DNA of 64,000 nucleotides from Herbaspirillum sp. ST 5-3 (GTDB lineage: Bacteria; Pseudomonadota; Gammaproteobacteria; Burkholderiales; Burkholderiaceae_D), in assembly GCF_004804275.1 (NCBI RefSeq), contig NZ_STGI01000001.1, forward strand, positions 678,463-742,462, in the 5' to 3' direction. The notes under the pieces are model-generated. The model ran no database searches. It worked only from the letters and a program-made list of their open reading frames with translations, and had not been told where the DNA came from. A program made the translations under genes and the position numbers. Positions 53,631 through 62,490 of the stretch are shown in pieces. Each line of letters opens with the position of its first letter. Position 1 is the stretch's first letter.

Positions 53631-54320
53631 CTACCTGGACTGGAAGCGGCGCAGGCCGTCCAGGTCGAGCACGGTGACGCCGCCGTACTCCACGGTCACC
53701 AGCCCTGCCTCTTCCAGCCGCTTGAGCGAGATGTTGACGCGCTGGCGCGACGCATTGCACAAGTAGCCCAGCTCCTCTTGTGAAATCTTCAATTTCAGGC
53801 TGATGCCCGGATTGAGGTGCGGATTGAACAAGGCGGCCAGGCATCGCGCCAGCCGCGCGGTGGTGTCGAGCATGCGGTCGAATTCGACCAGCGAGATGAA
53901 CATGCCGAGGCGCTCGTTCAGCAGCGTCATCACGAAGCGATTGAAACCGATGCTGTTGTCGAGCATCCAATGGAAGGTGGCGCGCGGCATCAAGGCAAGC
54001 CGCGAATCGCGCAAGGCGATGACGTCATACTGGCGCGGTCCCTCCTTGAGCAGCGATCCCTCGCCGAACCAGGCACCGGCGAGCACGCCGGTGAAGGTGA
54101 TGATCTTGCCCTCCGGCGAAACGCAGCTCATCTTCAGCAAGCCGTCCATCGTGCCCACCCAGTAATCGACCGACTCGCCCTTGCGGCAGGCGTAGCCGCC
54201 GGCGGGAACGAAGCGTTCGATCGTATCCGCCTCCACGCGCGCCAGTTGTTCGGCGGTGAGCGATTTGGCCCATGCAGCATTGCGAAGCATGTTGAGAAGC
54301 GGGTCGGAAGGGGAGCTCAT
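53631..54320 (-). CDS. Crp/Fnr-family transcriptional regulator
   Basis: A 229-residue regulator with an N-terminal cyclic-nucleotide-binding-type beta roll (VGTMDGLLKMSCVSPEGK, GAWFGEGSLLKEG), a dimer helix and a C-terminal Crp HTH (KISQEELGYLCNASRQRVNISL). The N-terminal FNR cysteine cluster is absent, so it is not an iron-sulphur oxygen sensor. The effector is unknown. The start at MSSPSDPLL is chosen from the family boundary; no ribosome site is clear, and Met at 54371 is an alternative. Confidence 0.88.
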   Translation of the reverse strand: MSSPSDPLLNMLRNAAWAKSLTAEQLARVEADTIERFVPAGGYACRKGESVDYWVGTMDGLLKMSCVSPEGKIITFTGVLAGAWFGEGSLLKEGPRQYDVIALRDSRLALMPRATFHWMLDNSIGFNRFVMTLLNERLGMFISLVEFDRMLDTTARLARCLAALFNPHLNPGISLKLKISQEELGYLCNASRQRVNISLKRLEEAGLVTVEYGGVTVLDLDGLRRFQSR

Positions 54321-54482
54321 GATGTGCAATCGACAAGTGATGCTGCTGATGAAAGGTGAAACACAAGGCATTGTGCCAATGCCCTGTCCGCAGCGCAATC
54401 GCGCAGATCATCACTTTGACGCGAACGCTCGATTTCTGAATTGCTGGGATAATAAGCCCCTATCGTTCTTGGACCATCCACT

Positions 54483-55367
54483 ATGCAAGCTGGAATACTG
54501 TACGCCGCCTGCGCGTATGCCATCTGGGGCGTGTTCCCCGTCTACTTCAAGGCCTTGCAAGCCGTTCCCCCGGTCGAAATCCTGTTGCACCGCATGGTCT
54601 GGTCGCTGGTGTTCGTGGTGATCGTGCTCGCGTGGCGCAAGCAGTGGTCATGGCTGGCGGACGTGGTGCGCAAGCCGAAGGTGCTGGCCGGTTTCGCTGC
54701 CAGCGCGCTGGCCCTGTCGGGCAACTGGTTCATCTACATCTGGGCGGTCAACAACGGACGCGTGGTCGATTCCAGTCTGGGCTATTTCATCAATCCGCTG
54801 TTCAGCGTGCTGCTGGGTTATCTCATCCTCGGCGAACGCCTGCGCCCGGCGCAGTGGGCGGCGGTCGCGCTGGCGGCCGGCGGCGTGCTGTGGCTGACCT
54901 GGCACACGGCGCAATTCCCATGGATCGCACTCGCGCTGGCAACCACCTTCGGGCTGTACGGATTGCTGCGCAAGACAGCATCGCTCGGCGCGCTGGAAGG
55001 CTTTTCGCTGGAAACGATGCTGCTCTTTCCGATCGCGGTGGGCAGCCTGCTGCTGCTCGCCTCGCATCAGCAGAACAGTTTTGCCGGCGCGCCCGTATCC
55101 CAGCAATTGCTGCTCGTGGCGGCCGGTCCGATCACGGCGGTACCGCTCCTGATGTTCGCCTACGGCGCGCGCCGCATTCCGCTTTCGCTGCTCGGCCTGC
55201 TGCAATACATCGGCCCCACCCTGCAGCTGCTGCTCGGCGTCTGGCTTTACCACGAACCCTTCGGTGGTGTGCGGCTGGTCGGCTTCGCCATGATCTGGAG
55301 CGCGCTGGCCGTGTACTCGCTGGAGGGGTTGTGGCGCAATTGGAAAATGAAACAGGCCACGCCGTAG
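54483..55367 (+). CDS. rarD: RarD-like EamA-family permease
   Basis: A 294-residue inner membrane protein with ten TM helices of the drug/metabolite transporter superfamily. The N-terminus (YAACAYAIWGVFPVYFKAL) and WFIYIWAVNNGRVVDSSLGYF are typical of RarD, named from chloramphenicol sensitivity in E. coli; its substrate is unsettled. It stands alone, divergent from the Crp-family gene, with a stem-loop after the stop. Confidence 0.92.
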   Translation: MQAGILYAACAYAIWGVFPVYFKALQAVPPVEILLHRMVWSLVFVVIVLAWRKQWSWLADVVRKPKVLAGFAASALALSGNWFIYIWAVNNGRVVDSSLGYFINPLFSVLLGYLILGERLRPAQWAAVALAAGGVLWLTWHTAQFPWIALALATTFGLYGLLRKTASLGALEGFSLETMLLFPIAVGSLLLLASHQQNSFAGAPVSQQLLLVAAGPITAVPLLMFAYGARRIPLSLLGLLQYIGPTLQLLLGVWLYHEPFGGVRLVGFAMIWSALAVYSLEGLWRNWKMKQATP

Positions 55368-55725
55368 CCTGCGACGCGGTGTTCGGCCGGGCGTAGCCGG
55401 CCGAATGCCCAATACGGCAAATCTCCTACAGGCCGGCTGCGACCATTCGCTCTGGCGAGAAGTCCCCGCCATGATGTCAGCCACCGACACCAGCTGACCA
55501 AGCCACGCAGCGCATTTCCCTTGTCATAGCGCTACGATCGCCCAGCCACATTCAATGTCCGAAATTGTCTTACCGATGTTGTCCTACGGAAATTAAGTAT
55601 AGAATCGACGCCATAAAGGCAAGATGCTCCGCCGCTCCAAGGTTCGACGGCGTCCGCAGGCCTGCCTTCGCTGCTGGATACAAGTGACATAAGCATTCTG
55701 GTTTTTCACCCTCAAGGACGGAACA
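55368..55725. other. Intergenic region between rarD and the six-TM receptor
   Basis: Holds a perfect 9-bp stem-loop TTCGGCCGG/CCGGCCGAA (55382-55405) just after rarD, probably part of transcription termination although it lacks a T run. A -10-like TATAGAAT lies near 55598 toward the receptor gene; no -35 or sigma-28 motif is convincing. Nothing else seen. Confidence 0.45.
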
Positions 55726-57072
55726 GTGCAAATGAATCACGTCGACCAACCCTATGAGCAGCAACACATAGCCAAAGTGCAGCGATTCTTCCTCGTGCTG
55801 CTATGGGCCCTTTTTCTGTTTTCACTCGGGCTGGCACAATGGAACGACACTTGGGGACCGGCTCTCGTGGTTGGGCTGGCGACTGCCGTCATACCAAGCT
55901 TTTTCGTGATCACCGCCCCAACCAGGCTTGTCACACGCTCGCTGGTGGCCGCGGCCTTGATGATTTTTTGCGCGCTCAACATCCACCAGGCAAACGGGAT
56001 GACCGAGTTCCACTTCGGCTTCTTTGTGTTGATGGCGTTCTTGCTGTTCTATGAAGATTGGCGCGTGATCGTGGTCGCGGCAGCTGTCGCGGCGATTCAT
56101 CACCTCTCATTCAATTATTTGCAGGAATTGGGGTATCGAACCATCTGCTTTACCAGACCGAGTTTCGGCCTGGTCTTGCTGCACGCAGCGTATGTGGTGT
56201 TGGAGGCGGCCGTCTTGTCCTACCTGGCGATCTTGCTGAAAAAGGAACACATGGGCAAGGCGCAAAACGGGGCAATTGCCAGCAAGCGGCTCGACGTCAT
56301 GCGCACCATCGTCGAGGAAGCCCGCGCAGGTATCGATGCAATCACCACGGCATCGCGCGAAATCGCCCAGGGTAACGCTGATTTATCGACGCGTACCGAA
56401 TCCCAGTCATCCAGCCTTGAACAAACCTGCGGTTCGATGGAAAAACTCACCATGACCGTCAAACAGAATGCGGACAACGCGCGCCAAGCCAACCAATTGG
56501 TTTCGTCCGCCTCGTCGGTTGCGGTCAAGGGAGGCGATCTGGTATCCCAAGTCGTCGACACCATGGGCTCGATCAAGGACAGTTCGCGCAAGATCGTCGA
56601 CATCATCAGCGTCATTGACGGCATCGCCTTCCAGACCAATATCCTGGCGTTGAACGCAGCCGTGGAAGCCGCACGTGCCGGCGAACAGGGACGCGGCTTC
56701 GCCGTCGTCGCCTCGGAAGTGCGCAACCTTGCACAACGCAGCGCCAGTGCCGCGAAGGAAATCAAGGTCCTGATCGAAGATTCGGTGGGGAAGGTCGACG
56801 CCGGCGGCAAGCTCGTCGATGAAGCGGGACAAACCATGACGCTGATCGTCAACTCGGTCAAGCAGGTGGCCGACATCATGAGCGAAATCACCGCCGCCAG
56901 CCTCGAACAAAGCGAAGGCATTGAACAGGTCAATCAGGCGATCTCGCATATGGACGAAATGACCCAGCAAAATGCTGCTCTGGTCGAACAGACTTCGGCC
57001 GCCTCGCTTGCCATGCAGGATCACACCCTGCGGGTAGCTGAAGTGATCGACTTGAAACGGATTTCGTTTTAA
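55726..57072 (+). CDS. Methyl-accepting chemotaxis protein with six-TM N-terminus
   Basis: A 448-residue receptor whose N-terminal 165 residues form about six TM helices with conserved-looking His residues ([23 protein letters not shown]) and no periplasmic domain. This kind of input usually senses membrane or energy state, an inference here. After a short linker come the signalling helices ([19 protein letters not shown]). It has no docking pentapeptide; the C-terminus is DLKRISF. It is outside the chemotaxis cluster and closed by a terminator. The GTG start at 55726 has AAGGA at seven bases; ATG 55732 is the alternative. Confidence 0.92.
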   Translation: MQMNHVDQPYEQQHIAKVQRFFLVLLWALFLFSLGLAQWNDTWGPALVVGLATAVIPSFFVITAPTRLVTRSLVAAALMIFCALNIHQANGMTEFHFGFFVLMAFLLFYEDWRVIVVAAAVAAIHHLSFNYLQELGYRTICFTRPSFGLVLLHAAYVVLEAAVLSYLAILLKKEHMGKAQNGAIASKRLDVMRTIVEEARAGIDAITTASREIAQGNADLSTRTESQSSSLEQTCGSMEKLTMTVKQNADNARQANQLVSSASSVAVKGGDLVSQVVDTMGSIKDSSRKIVDIISVIDGIAFQTNILALNAAVEAARAGEQGRGFAVVASEVRNLAQRSASAAKEIKVLIEDSVGKVDAGGKLVDEAGQTMTLIVNSVKQVADIMSEITAASLEQSEGIEQVNQAISHMDEMTQQNAALVEQTSAASLAMQDHTLRVAEVIDLKRISF

Positions 57073-57114
57073 TCGGAAGCGAATCCGTCCACCTTGTACT
57101 TGAATGCGAAAAGC

Positions 57115-57142
57115 AAAGCCGCCGATTTCCCGGCGGCTTTTT
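57115..57142. terminator. Bidirectional terminator between receptor gene and ompW
   Basis: AAAGCCGCCG and CGGCGGCTTT form a perfect 10-bp stem with a six-base loop, T run on the plus side and A run on the other. It serves both convergent genes. Confidence 0.92.
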
Positions 57143-57162
57143 ATTGCACGTGCACAGCCGGA

Positions 57163-57774
57163 TCAGAACCGATAGCCGACACCCAGGCCGATCAGCAGCG
57201 GATCAACCTTGACCGCACTGACCTTGGCGCCGCTCACCATCACATCGCTGCGGATCTGGACTTTTTTCACGTCCAGGTTGAGCGACCAGTTCTTGTCGAT
57301 CTTGAAATCCACGCCGGCTTGCAACGCGAGTCCGAAGCTGTGGTGATCGAGCGCGCCTGCACCGTTGAGCAGGCTGACGCTGGAGATGTTGGTGTAATTC
57401 ACGCCGGCGCCAAGGTAAGGGCTCACTTGCGCCGCAGGCATGAAGTGGTATTGCAGCGTCAGTGTCGGGGGCAGGTGCTTGAAGGTACCGATCTTGGTGC
57501 CGGAGAGGAAGACATCATGCTTTTGCGGGTAGGTCAGGATCAGCTCGGCCGCGATGTTCGGCGAGAAGAAATAGGAAATATCGACTTCCGGAATGGTCTT
57601 GTTGCTGACCGTGATGGCGTCGGCCGGCAGCGCGAGCGGACCGCCTGCGTCGGATTTGTCCGCCGGGTCGATCTGCACCGCACGGGCGCGGATTTGCCAC
57701 GGGCTTTGCTGTGCGAATGCGTGGGATGCGAGGCCAAGGGCTGCGAGGGCAAGGATGACTGCTGACTTCTTCAT
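57163..57774 (-). CDS. ompW: OmpW-family outer membrane protein
   Basis: A 203-residue eight-strand beta barrel with signal peptide (cleaved after AFAQQ or just before it). Family signatures include IPEVDISYFFSPNIAAEL, PPTLTLQYHF and the terminal aromatic GYRF. OmpW forms a narrow hydrophobic channel. AAAAGG lies about six bases before the ATG at 57774, which also starts the signal peptide; longer readings are rejected. A perfect FNR box stands about 75 bases upstream, matching the known oxygen control of ompW in enterobacteria. Confidence 0.95.
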   Translation of the reverse strand: MKKSAVILALAALGLASHAFAQQSPWQIRARAVQIDPADKSDAGGPLALPADAITVSNKTIPEVDISYFFSPNIAAELILTYPQKHDVFLSGTKIGTFKHLPPTLTLQYHFMPAAQVSPYLGAGVNYTNISSVSLLNGAGALDHHSFGLALQAGVDFKIDKNWSLNLDVKKVQIRSDVMVSGAKVSAVKVDPLLIGLGVGYRF

Positions 57775-57843
57775 TGCATTTACCTTTTGGTTGGTTGGAC
57801 ATGAAACTGCCAAGCAATTTATTCCCGCAGCGCAGCAGAATCG

Positions 57844-57857
57844 TTGATCCAGATCAA
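57844..57857 (-). promoter_or_regulatory. FNR/ANR box of ompW
   Basis: TTGAT-CCAG-ATCAA, a perfect match to the FNR consensus. On the minus strand a TAAATT (57816-57821) stands at the distance expected for a class II FNR promoter with the site centred near -41. Confidence 0.8.
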
Positions 57858-58016
57858 CCAATAACCACTTCAGAAGTAGGGCTTTATTCCCGCTCAATGG
57901 CGATTTTGGACGTTTGTGATATATCGCCGCCGCGGGCTGCCTTCCCGCCCCGCTGGTCACCCCGATCGGTTATCCTTGCACACTCTTCTTTTCATCGGCT
58001 TCATCGCATTATTCCT

Positions 58017-59684
58017 ATGGCTCAATACGTCTACACCATGAACCGCGTGGGCAAAATCGTCCCGCCCAAGCGACAGATTCTCAAGGACATTTCCCTGTCC
58101 TTCTTCCCGGGCGCCAAGATCGGCGTGCTCGGCCTGAACGGCTCCGGCAAATCGACACTGCTCAAGATCATGGCCGGCGTCGACAAGGAGATCGAAGGCG
58201 AAGCCGTGCCCATGCCCGGCCTGAACATCGGCTACCTGCCGCAGGAGCCGCAACTCGATCCGGAAAACACGGTGCGCCAGGCAGTGGAATCCGCGCTGGG
58301 CGAAGTATTCGAAGCGCAAGCAAAACTCGACGCCGTGTATGCGGCCTATGCCGAGCCGGATGCCGATTTCGATGCGCTCGCCGCCGAGCAGGCGCGCCTG
58401 GAAGCGATCATCGCCGCCAGCGACGGCAACACGCTCAACCAGCAACTGGAAATGGCCGCCGACGCGCTGCGCCTGCCGCCGTGGGATGCCAAGATCGGCG
58501 TGCTGTCGGGCGGCGAGAAGCGCCGCGTCGCGCTGTGCCGCCTGCTCTTGTCCAAACCCGACATGCTGTTGCTGGACGAGCCGACCAACCACCTCGATGC
58601 GGAATCGGTGGATTGGCTGGAGCAATTTCTGCAACGCTTCCCCGGCACCGTGGTTGCCATCACCCATGATCGCTACTTCCTCGACAACGCGGCCGAATGG
58701 ATTCTCGAACTCGACCGCGGCCACGGCATTCCGTGGAAGGGCAATTACAGCTCCTGGCTGGAGCAGAAGGAAGCCCGCCTGAAGCAGGAAGAGTCGAGCG
58801 AATCCGCGCGCCAGAAAACCATCCAGAAGGAACTGGAATGGGTACGCCAGAATCCCAAGGGCCGCCAGGCCAAGAGCAAGGCGCGTCTGGCCCGCTTCAA
58901 CGAGTTGAGCGAATACGAATACCAGAAGCGCAACGAGACGCAGGAAATCTTCATCCCGGTCGCGGAGCGCCTCGGCAATGAAGTGATCGAGTTCAAGAAC
59001 GTGAGCAAGGCTTTCGGCGACCGCCTGCTGATCGACAACCTGAGCTTCAAGGTGCCCGCCGGCGCGATCGTCGGCATCATCGGTCCGAACGGCGCCGGCA
59101 AGTCGACGCTGTTCAAGATGATCGCGGGCAAGGAGCAACCAGACAGCGGCGAAGTGGTGGTCGGCCCGACCGCCAAGATCTCGCTGGTCGAGCAGTCGCG
59201 CGAAGACCTGAACAACAAGAAGACCGTGTGGGAAGACGTGTCGAACGGCGCCGACATTCTCACCGTCGGCCGCTTCGAAATGCCCTCACGCGCCTATCTC
59301 GGCCGCTTCAACTTCAAGGGAGGGGATCAGCAGAAGATCGTCGGCAACCTGTCGGGCGGCGAACGCGGCCGCCTGCATCTGGCCAAGACGCTGCTCATGG
59401 GCGGCAACGTGCTGCTGCTGGACGAACCATCCAACGACCTCGACGTGGAAACGCTGCGTGCGCTGGAAGATGCCTTGCTGGAATTCGCCGGCAGCGTGAT
59501 GGTGATCTCGCATGACCGCTGGTTCCTCGACCGCATCGCCACGCACATCCTCTCCTTCGAGGGCGATTCGCAGGTGGTGTTCTTTGACGGGAATTACCAG
59601 GAGTATGAAGCCGACAAGAAGAAGCGCCTCGGCGAGGAAGGTGCCAAGCCGAAGCGGGTCCGCTTCAAGCCGGTGACGCGCTGA
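58017..59684 (+). CDS. ettA: EttA, energy-dependent translational throttle ABC-F protein
   Basis: A 555-residue ABC-F protein, the same length as E. coli EttA and starting MAQYVYTMNRVGKIVPPK like it. Two nucleotide-binding domains have Walker A GLNGSGKST (39-47) and GPNGAGKST, signatures LSGGEKRR and LSGGERGR, and no TM segments. EttA binds the ribosome E site and gates entry into elongation by ATP/ADP ratio. In-frame codons upstream of 58017 are open but belong to the ompW promoter region and are rejected. Confidence 0.97.
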   Translation: MAQYVYTMNRVGKIVPPKRQILKDISLSFFPGAKIGVLGLNGSGKSTLLKIMAGVDKEIEGEAVPMPGLNIGYLPQEPQLDPENTVRQAVESALGEVFEAQAKLDAVYAAYAEPDADFDALAAEQARLEAIIAASDGNTLNQQLEMAADALRLPPWDAKIGVLSGGEKRRVALCRLLLSKPDMLLLDEPTNHLDAESVDWLEQFLQRFPGTVVAITHDRYFLDNAAEWILELDRGHGIPWKGNYSSWLEQKEARLKQEESSESARQKTIQKELEWVRQNPKGRQAKSKARLARFNELSEYEYQKRNETQEIFIPVAERLGNEVIEFKNVSKAFGDRLLIDNLSFKVPAGAIVGIIGPNGAGKSTLFKMIAGKEQPDSGEVVVGPTAKISLVEQSREDLNNKKTVWEDVSNGADILTVGRFEMPSRAYLGRFNFKGGDQQKIVGNLSGGERGRLHLAKTLLMGGNVLLLDEPSNDLDVETLRALEDALLEFAGSVMVISHDRWFLDRIATHILSFEGDSQVVFFDGNYQEYEADKKKRLGEEGAKPKRVRFKPVTR

Positions 59685-59697
59685 TGCTTCGATGACT

Positions 59698-59734
59698 GCA
59701 CAAGGCGGAAGCGCTGCGCGTCTTCGCCTTGTGC
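59698..59734. terminator. Hairpin between convergent ettA and rhodanese genes
   Basis: GCACAAGGCG and CGCCTTGTGC pair perfectly, with further inner pairing around a short loop. There is no strong T run. Confidence 0.6.
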
Positions 59735-59748
59735 ATTGCTGTTCGCTC

Positions 59749-60147
59749 TTACTTCATTCCCTTTAGCAGCGGCAGGCCGTTCTTCTCCCACGCAATCATC
59801 CCGCCTTCCACATTTTTCGCATCGCTGAAGCCTGCCTTGCGAAGCATCTCCGTCGCTACCGCCGATCGCCGGCCTGACCGGCAAATCAGCACCACGGTCT
59901 TGTTGCGGAACGCATCGATTTCCTTCAATCGCGCACCCAGTTGTCCGACCGGGATCAGCGTGCTTCCGGGTGCATGGCCGCTGGCGTATTCATCGGCTTC
60001 GCGTACATCGAGCAATAGGGCGCCCTGGCTTTTCAGCTGCTGCGCCTGCTTCACGTCGATGCTGTGCATGTCTTGTCCCTGCGCAAGACCAATGTTGGCC
60101 GCCAGCAGGAGGCTGAGGGCGAGGCGATACATAGTGCTCTTTTTCAT
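59749..60147 (-). CDS. Secreted rhodanese-domain protein
   Basis: A 132-residue single rhodanese domain with an N-terminal signal peptide (cleavage near LAQGQ). The active loop is CRSGRR with Cys89, and LLDVREADEYASGHAPGS is the usual N-terminal signature. Family members transfer sulphane sulphur or bind thiols; this one should act in the periplasm. AGGAA lies seven bases before the start at 60147, which begins the signal peptide. Confidence 0.9.
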   Translation of the reverse strand: MKKSTMYRLALSLLLAANIGLAQGQDMHSIDVKQAQQLKSQGALLLDVREADEYASGHAPGSTLIPVGQLGARLKEIDAFRNKTVVLICRSGRRSAVATEMLRKAGFSDAKNVEGGMIAWEKNGLPLLKGMK

Positions 60148-60357
60148 GTTGAATTTCCTGTCGTATTCGATAAGCGCATGAAGCATAACGCAAGCGGTCC
60201 GCATGCGTCGGCGTGAACATGCGCCAGGCATCCGGCCTGCTTGACCCCGGTCAGCTTTTATCCATCGCACGCCATTGCCTCTTCGACAAGGGGCGCTATA
60301 TTGAAATTGGCAGGAGAGGCGGAGAAGATCTTACGTACTGTCCTGTGGAGGTCCACC

Positions 60358-60522
60358 ATGAAAGCCCTTTCGATAATCCTCGCGGTCATTCTTCTTGCGA
60401 GTTGCTCTGGATTGGGGCAAACCAGCGGTGCCGGCAGCGCGGGCGAAACAATGAGCGGCCCAGGCACAACCCAGATGAATAATCAGAACAACTTCCCGTC
60501 AAGCATCTATTTCGGCGATTGA
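60358..60522 (+). CDS. Small lipoprotein ending in YFGD (copy 1)
   Basis: A 54-residue lipoprotein with lipobox LASC (Cys16) and a Gly/Ser/Thr/Asn-rich mature part of 39 residues that ends in SIYFGD. GGAGG six bases before the ATG gives strong translation. A second 54-residue lipoprotein with the same layout and YFGD end is encoded at 62281. CTATATTGAA 52 bases upstream is shared by both genes. Function unknown; outer membrane location is likely because the residue after Cys is Ser. Confidence 0.85.
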   Translation: MKALSIILAVILLASCSGLGQTSGAGSAGETMSGPGTTQMNNQNNFPSSIYFGD

Positions 60523-60696
60523 GTTTGCTGACGATGCCTGTCCGTTCGCCGGCAGGCATCGCCTCGATGGCAGCCCGCTTACATGGGCGCGCGCGCCAGC
60601 AATCCAGTCAAGGAATACCCGAACGCGCAGTGACACCTGCCCGTTGTATGAATAGACCATGGACAGCGAGCAACGCAGGTCCGACTGATGACGCAC
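60499..60696 (-). pseudogene. LysR-family regulator relic (C-terminal fragment)
   Basis: On the minus strand this stretch encodes about 35 residues typical of a LysR C-terminus (SLSMVYSYNGQVSLRVRVFLDWIA), then an unrelated tail. The HTH and most of the effector domain are missing, and no other part is found nearby. It overlaps the 3' end of the YFGD lipoprotein gene. Most likely the remnant of a deleted regulator. Confidence 0.55.
60532..60561 (+). terminator. Stem-loop after YFGD lipoprotein copy 1
   Basis: CGATGCCTG and CAGGCATCG pair perfectly around a 12-base loop, ten bases after the stop codon. No T run. Confidence 0.5.
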
Positions 60697-60766
60697 CGTG
60701 CCCCTTGCCTAATTGTGCATTTGACATGATCATCATGGCAATTTGAACAACAAGGGAGACATCCTC

Positions 60767-61930
60767 ATGCTACGCAAGACGCTGCTTGTCATCGCTATCC
60801 TGTTTCTGGCCATGGTCGCCTATCTGCTGCTCGCGCCCGTGCCGGTGGCCCCCGAAGCCTGGAACGCGCCGCAAGACGCCGGCTATGTCGGCGCGCATGC
60901 AAGGAATACCCGCCTGGCCGGACTCACGATGATTGCGATGGGTGGCGCTACCGGCCCCGAGCATGTCGCCCTTGGCCCCGACGGCAAGCTGTATGCGGCC
61001 GTGGATGGCGGCAAGATCGTGCGCATGAACGCGGACGGCTCCGCACCCGAGGTATGGGCCGCGACCGGCGGTCGCGTGCTCGGTTTCGATTTCGATGCGC
61101 GCGGCCGCCTGATCGCCGCCGATGCAATGCGCGGAGTGCTGGCGCTCGAAGCCGGCGCCGGACTCGATGCCGGCAAGAAGGCCGAAGTACTGGTCGACAA
61201 GGTCAAGCTCGATGATGGCGACGATCCGATTCGTTACGCCGATGCGGTGGTGGTGGCGAAGGATGGCAAGATCTATTTCACCGACGCGTCGCGCCGCTTC
61301 GGGGCAAAGGAATGGGGCGGCACCTTCGAGGCGAGCGTACTCGACATCATTGAACACGCTGCCACCGGCCGCGTGCTGGTCCATGACCCCGTCAGCCATC
61401 AGACGGAGGTGGTGATGAACGACCTGGCTTTCGCCAACGGTCTGGCGCTGTCCGCCGACGAGAAGTCGCTGTTCGTGGCCGAGACCGGTGAATATCGCGT
61501 GTGGAAGGTGGACGTGAATGCACGGGTATTAAGTGCGAAGGCATCGGCGAGCGGAACATCCCAGGCACGCCTCGTGCTGTCCAATCTGCCCGGTTATCCG
61601 GACAATCTGATGCGCGGCATGCAAGGCCGCATCTGGCTCGGCTTCACCAAACCGCGCGGCGCGGCGATCGACAAGATGGCCGGCAAGCCCTTCCTGCGCA
61701 AGATCACCATGCGACTGCCCAAGTCGATGTGGCCGGTGCCGCCCGCCTATGGCCACGTGATCGCATTCGATGAAGATGGCAAAATCGTCGCCGACCTGCA
61801 GGACCCGAGCGGCGCATACCCGGAGACGACCGGCGTGACCGAAACGTCCGACCGTCTCTACATACAAAGCCTGCATGCGCCGGCGCTCGGCTGGATGGAG
61901 AAGGCGCGCGCCGGACTGAAGCCGCTGTAG
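60767..61930 (+). CDS. SMP-30/strictosidine-synthase-like beta-propeller protein
   Basis: A 387-residue protein with one N-terminal TM anchor (about 5-25) and a six-bladed propeller of the strictosidine synthase/SMP-30 group (GPEHVALGPDGKLYAAVDGG, GKIYFTDASRRFG, ANGLALSADEKSLFVAETG). Related enzymes are calcium-dependent lactonases or esterases; the substrate is unknown here, and plant strictosidine activity is not implied. It would act on the outer face of the inner membrane. AAGGGAG stands about nine bases before the ATG at 60767. It lies between the two YFGD lipoprotein genes. Confidence 0.88.
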   Translation: MLRKTLLVIAILFLAMVAYLLLAPVPVAPEAWNAPQDAGYVGAHARNTRLAGLTMIAMGGATGPEHVALGPDGKLYAAVDGGKIVRMNADGSAPEVWAATGGRVLGFDFDARGRLIAADAMRGVLALEAGAGLDAGKKAEVLVDKVKLDDGDDPIRYADAVVVAKDGKIYFTDASRRFGAKEWGGTFEASVLDIIEHAATGRVLVHDPVSHQTEVVMNDLAFANGLALSADEKSLFVAETGEYRVWKVDVNARVLSAKASASGTSQARLVLSNLPGYPDNLMRGMQGRIWLGFTKPRGAAIDKMAGKPFLRKITMRLPKSMWPVPPAYGHVIAFDEDGKIVADLQDPSGAYPETTGVTETSDRLYIQSLHAPALGWMEKARAGLKPL

Positions 61931-62280
61931 GAAACTTTCAGCATGCGCGAGCCGTGCAAGAACAAGTTTGCCCGGCCCGCGACTTCGCATTCCTTCCCGG
62001 TGTCCGCAGAACTTGTGATGCAGCCATGATTTGCCGGCGATCAAACGAAAAAATGCCGGCGGTTCGCGCTTCTTGCCAGCCATAGTCAAGCCGGAAATCG
62101 CTGCAATTTCCCCGCGTCTCCATGTCCTCTGAGTTATATCAAACCCGTGTGCATCGCACCATTCTCCGGTAGTGATTCACAGAGGCGGCATCTATATTGA
62201 ACCCAGTACGAATTGAAACGCGTTTCAAAACGAAACGCGTTCTTGATCAGGGAGGATTCATTTGCATCGGAGATACTGTC
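61931..62280. promoter_or_regulatory. Upstream region of YFGD lipoprotein copy 2
   Basis: A 350-bp region without a gene. CTATATTGAA at 62192-62201 matches the element before copy 1 and resembles a sigma-S-type -10. At 62215-62242 the palindrome GAAACGCGTTTC is followed after five bases by a second copy lacking only the final T-C step, forming a tandem operator. GGGAGG at 62249-62254 is far from the ATG. Nothing identified in 61931-62150. Confidence 0.55.
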
Positions 62281-62445
62281 ATGAAAACCCTTCCCCTTAT
62301 TCTCGCAGCAATCTTGTTGGCAGGCTGCGCCGGTACACGCATGCAGGACTCAAGCGGCATGAGCGGAACCAGCGGTGCAAGCGCCAGCGGCGACCTCTAT
62401 CAATTTCAGCATCAGAAACCCGGCGATACCTATTTCGGCGATTGA
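62281..62445 (+). CDS. Small lipoprotein ending in YFGD (copy 2)
   Basis: A 54-residue lipoprotein with lipobox LAGC (Cys16), a Ser/Gly-rich middle (DSSGMSGTSGASASG) and the end DTYFGD. Length, lipobox position and last four residues are the same as in copy 1, while the middle differs, so YFGD is the conserved functional part. The stop codon is part of a stem-loop. No clear ribosome site adjoins the ATG. Confidence 0.82.
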   Translation: MKTLPLILAAILLAGCAGTRMQDSSGMSGTSGASASGDLYQFQHQKPGDTYFGD

Positions 62446-62472
62446 TGGCAGCATGATCGACTCGCTGCCATC
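62444..62472 (+). terminator. Stem-loop overlapping the stop of YFGD lipoprotein copy 2
   Basis: GATGGCAGC and GCTGCCATC pair perfectly around an 11-base loop, starting within the stop codon. It lies between this gene and the convergent FadL gene; no T run. Confidence 0.5.
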
Positions 62473-62490
62473 CATGCGGTATCGGCCCGT

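Noticed and set aside
55560..55725. Sigma-28 promoter before the six-TM receptor
   Set aside because: GCCATAAA is near, but a TAAA-type -35 at proper distance is lacking.
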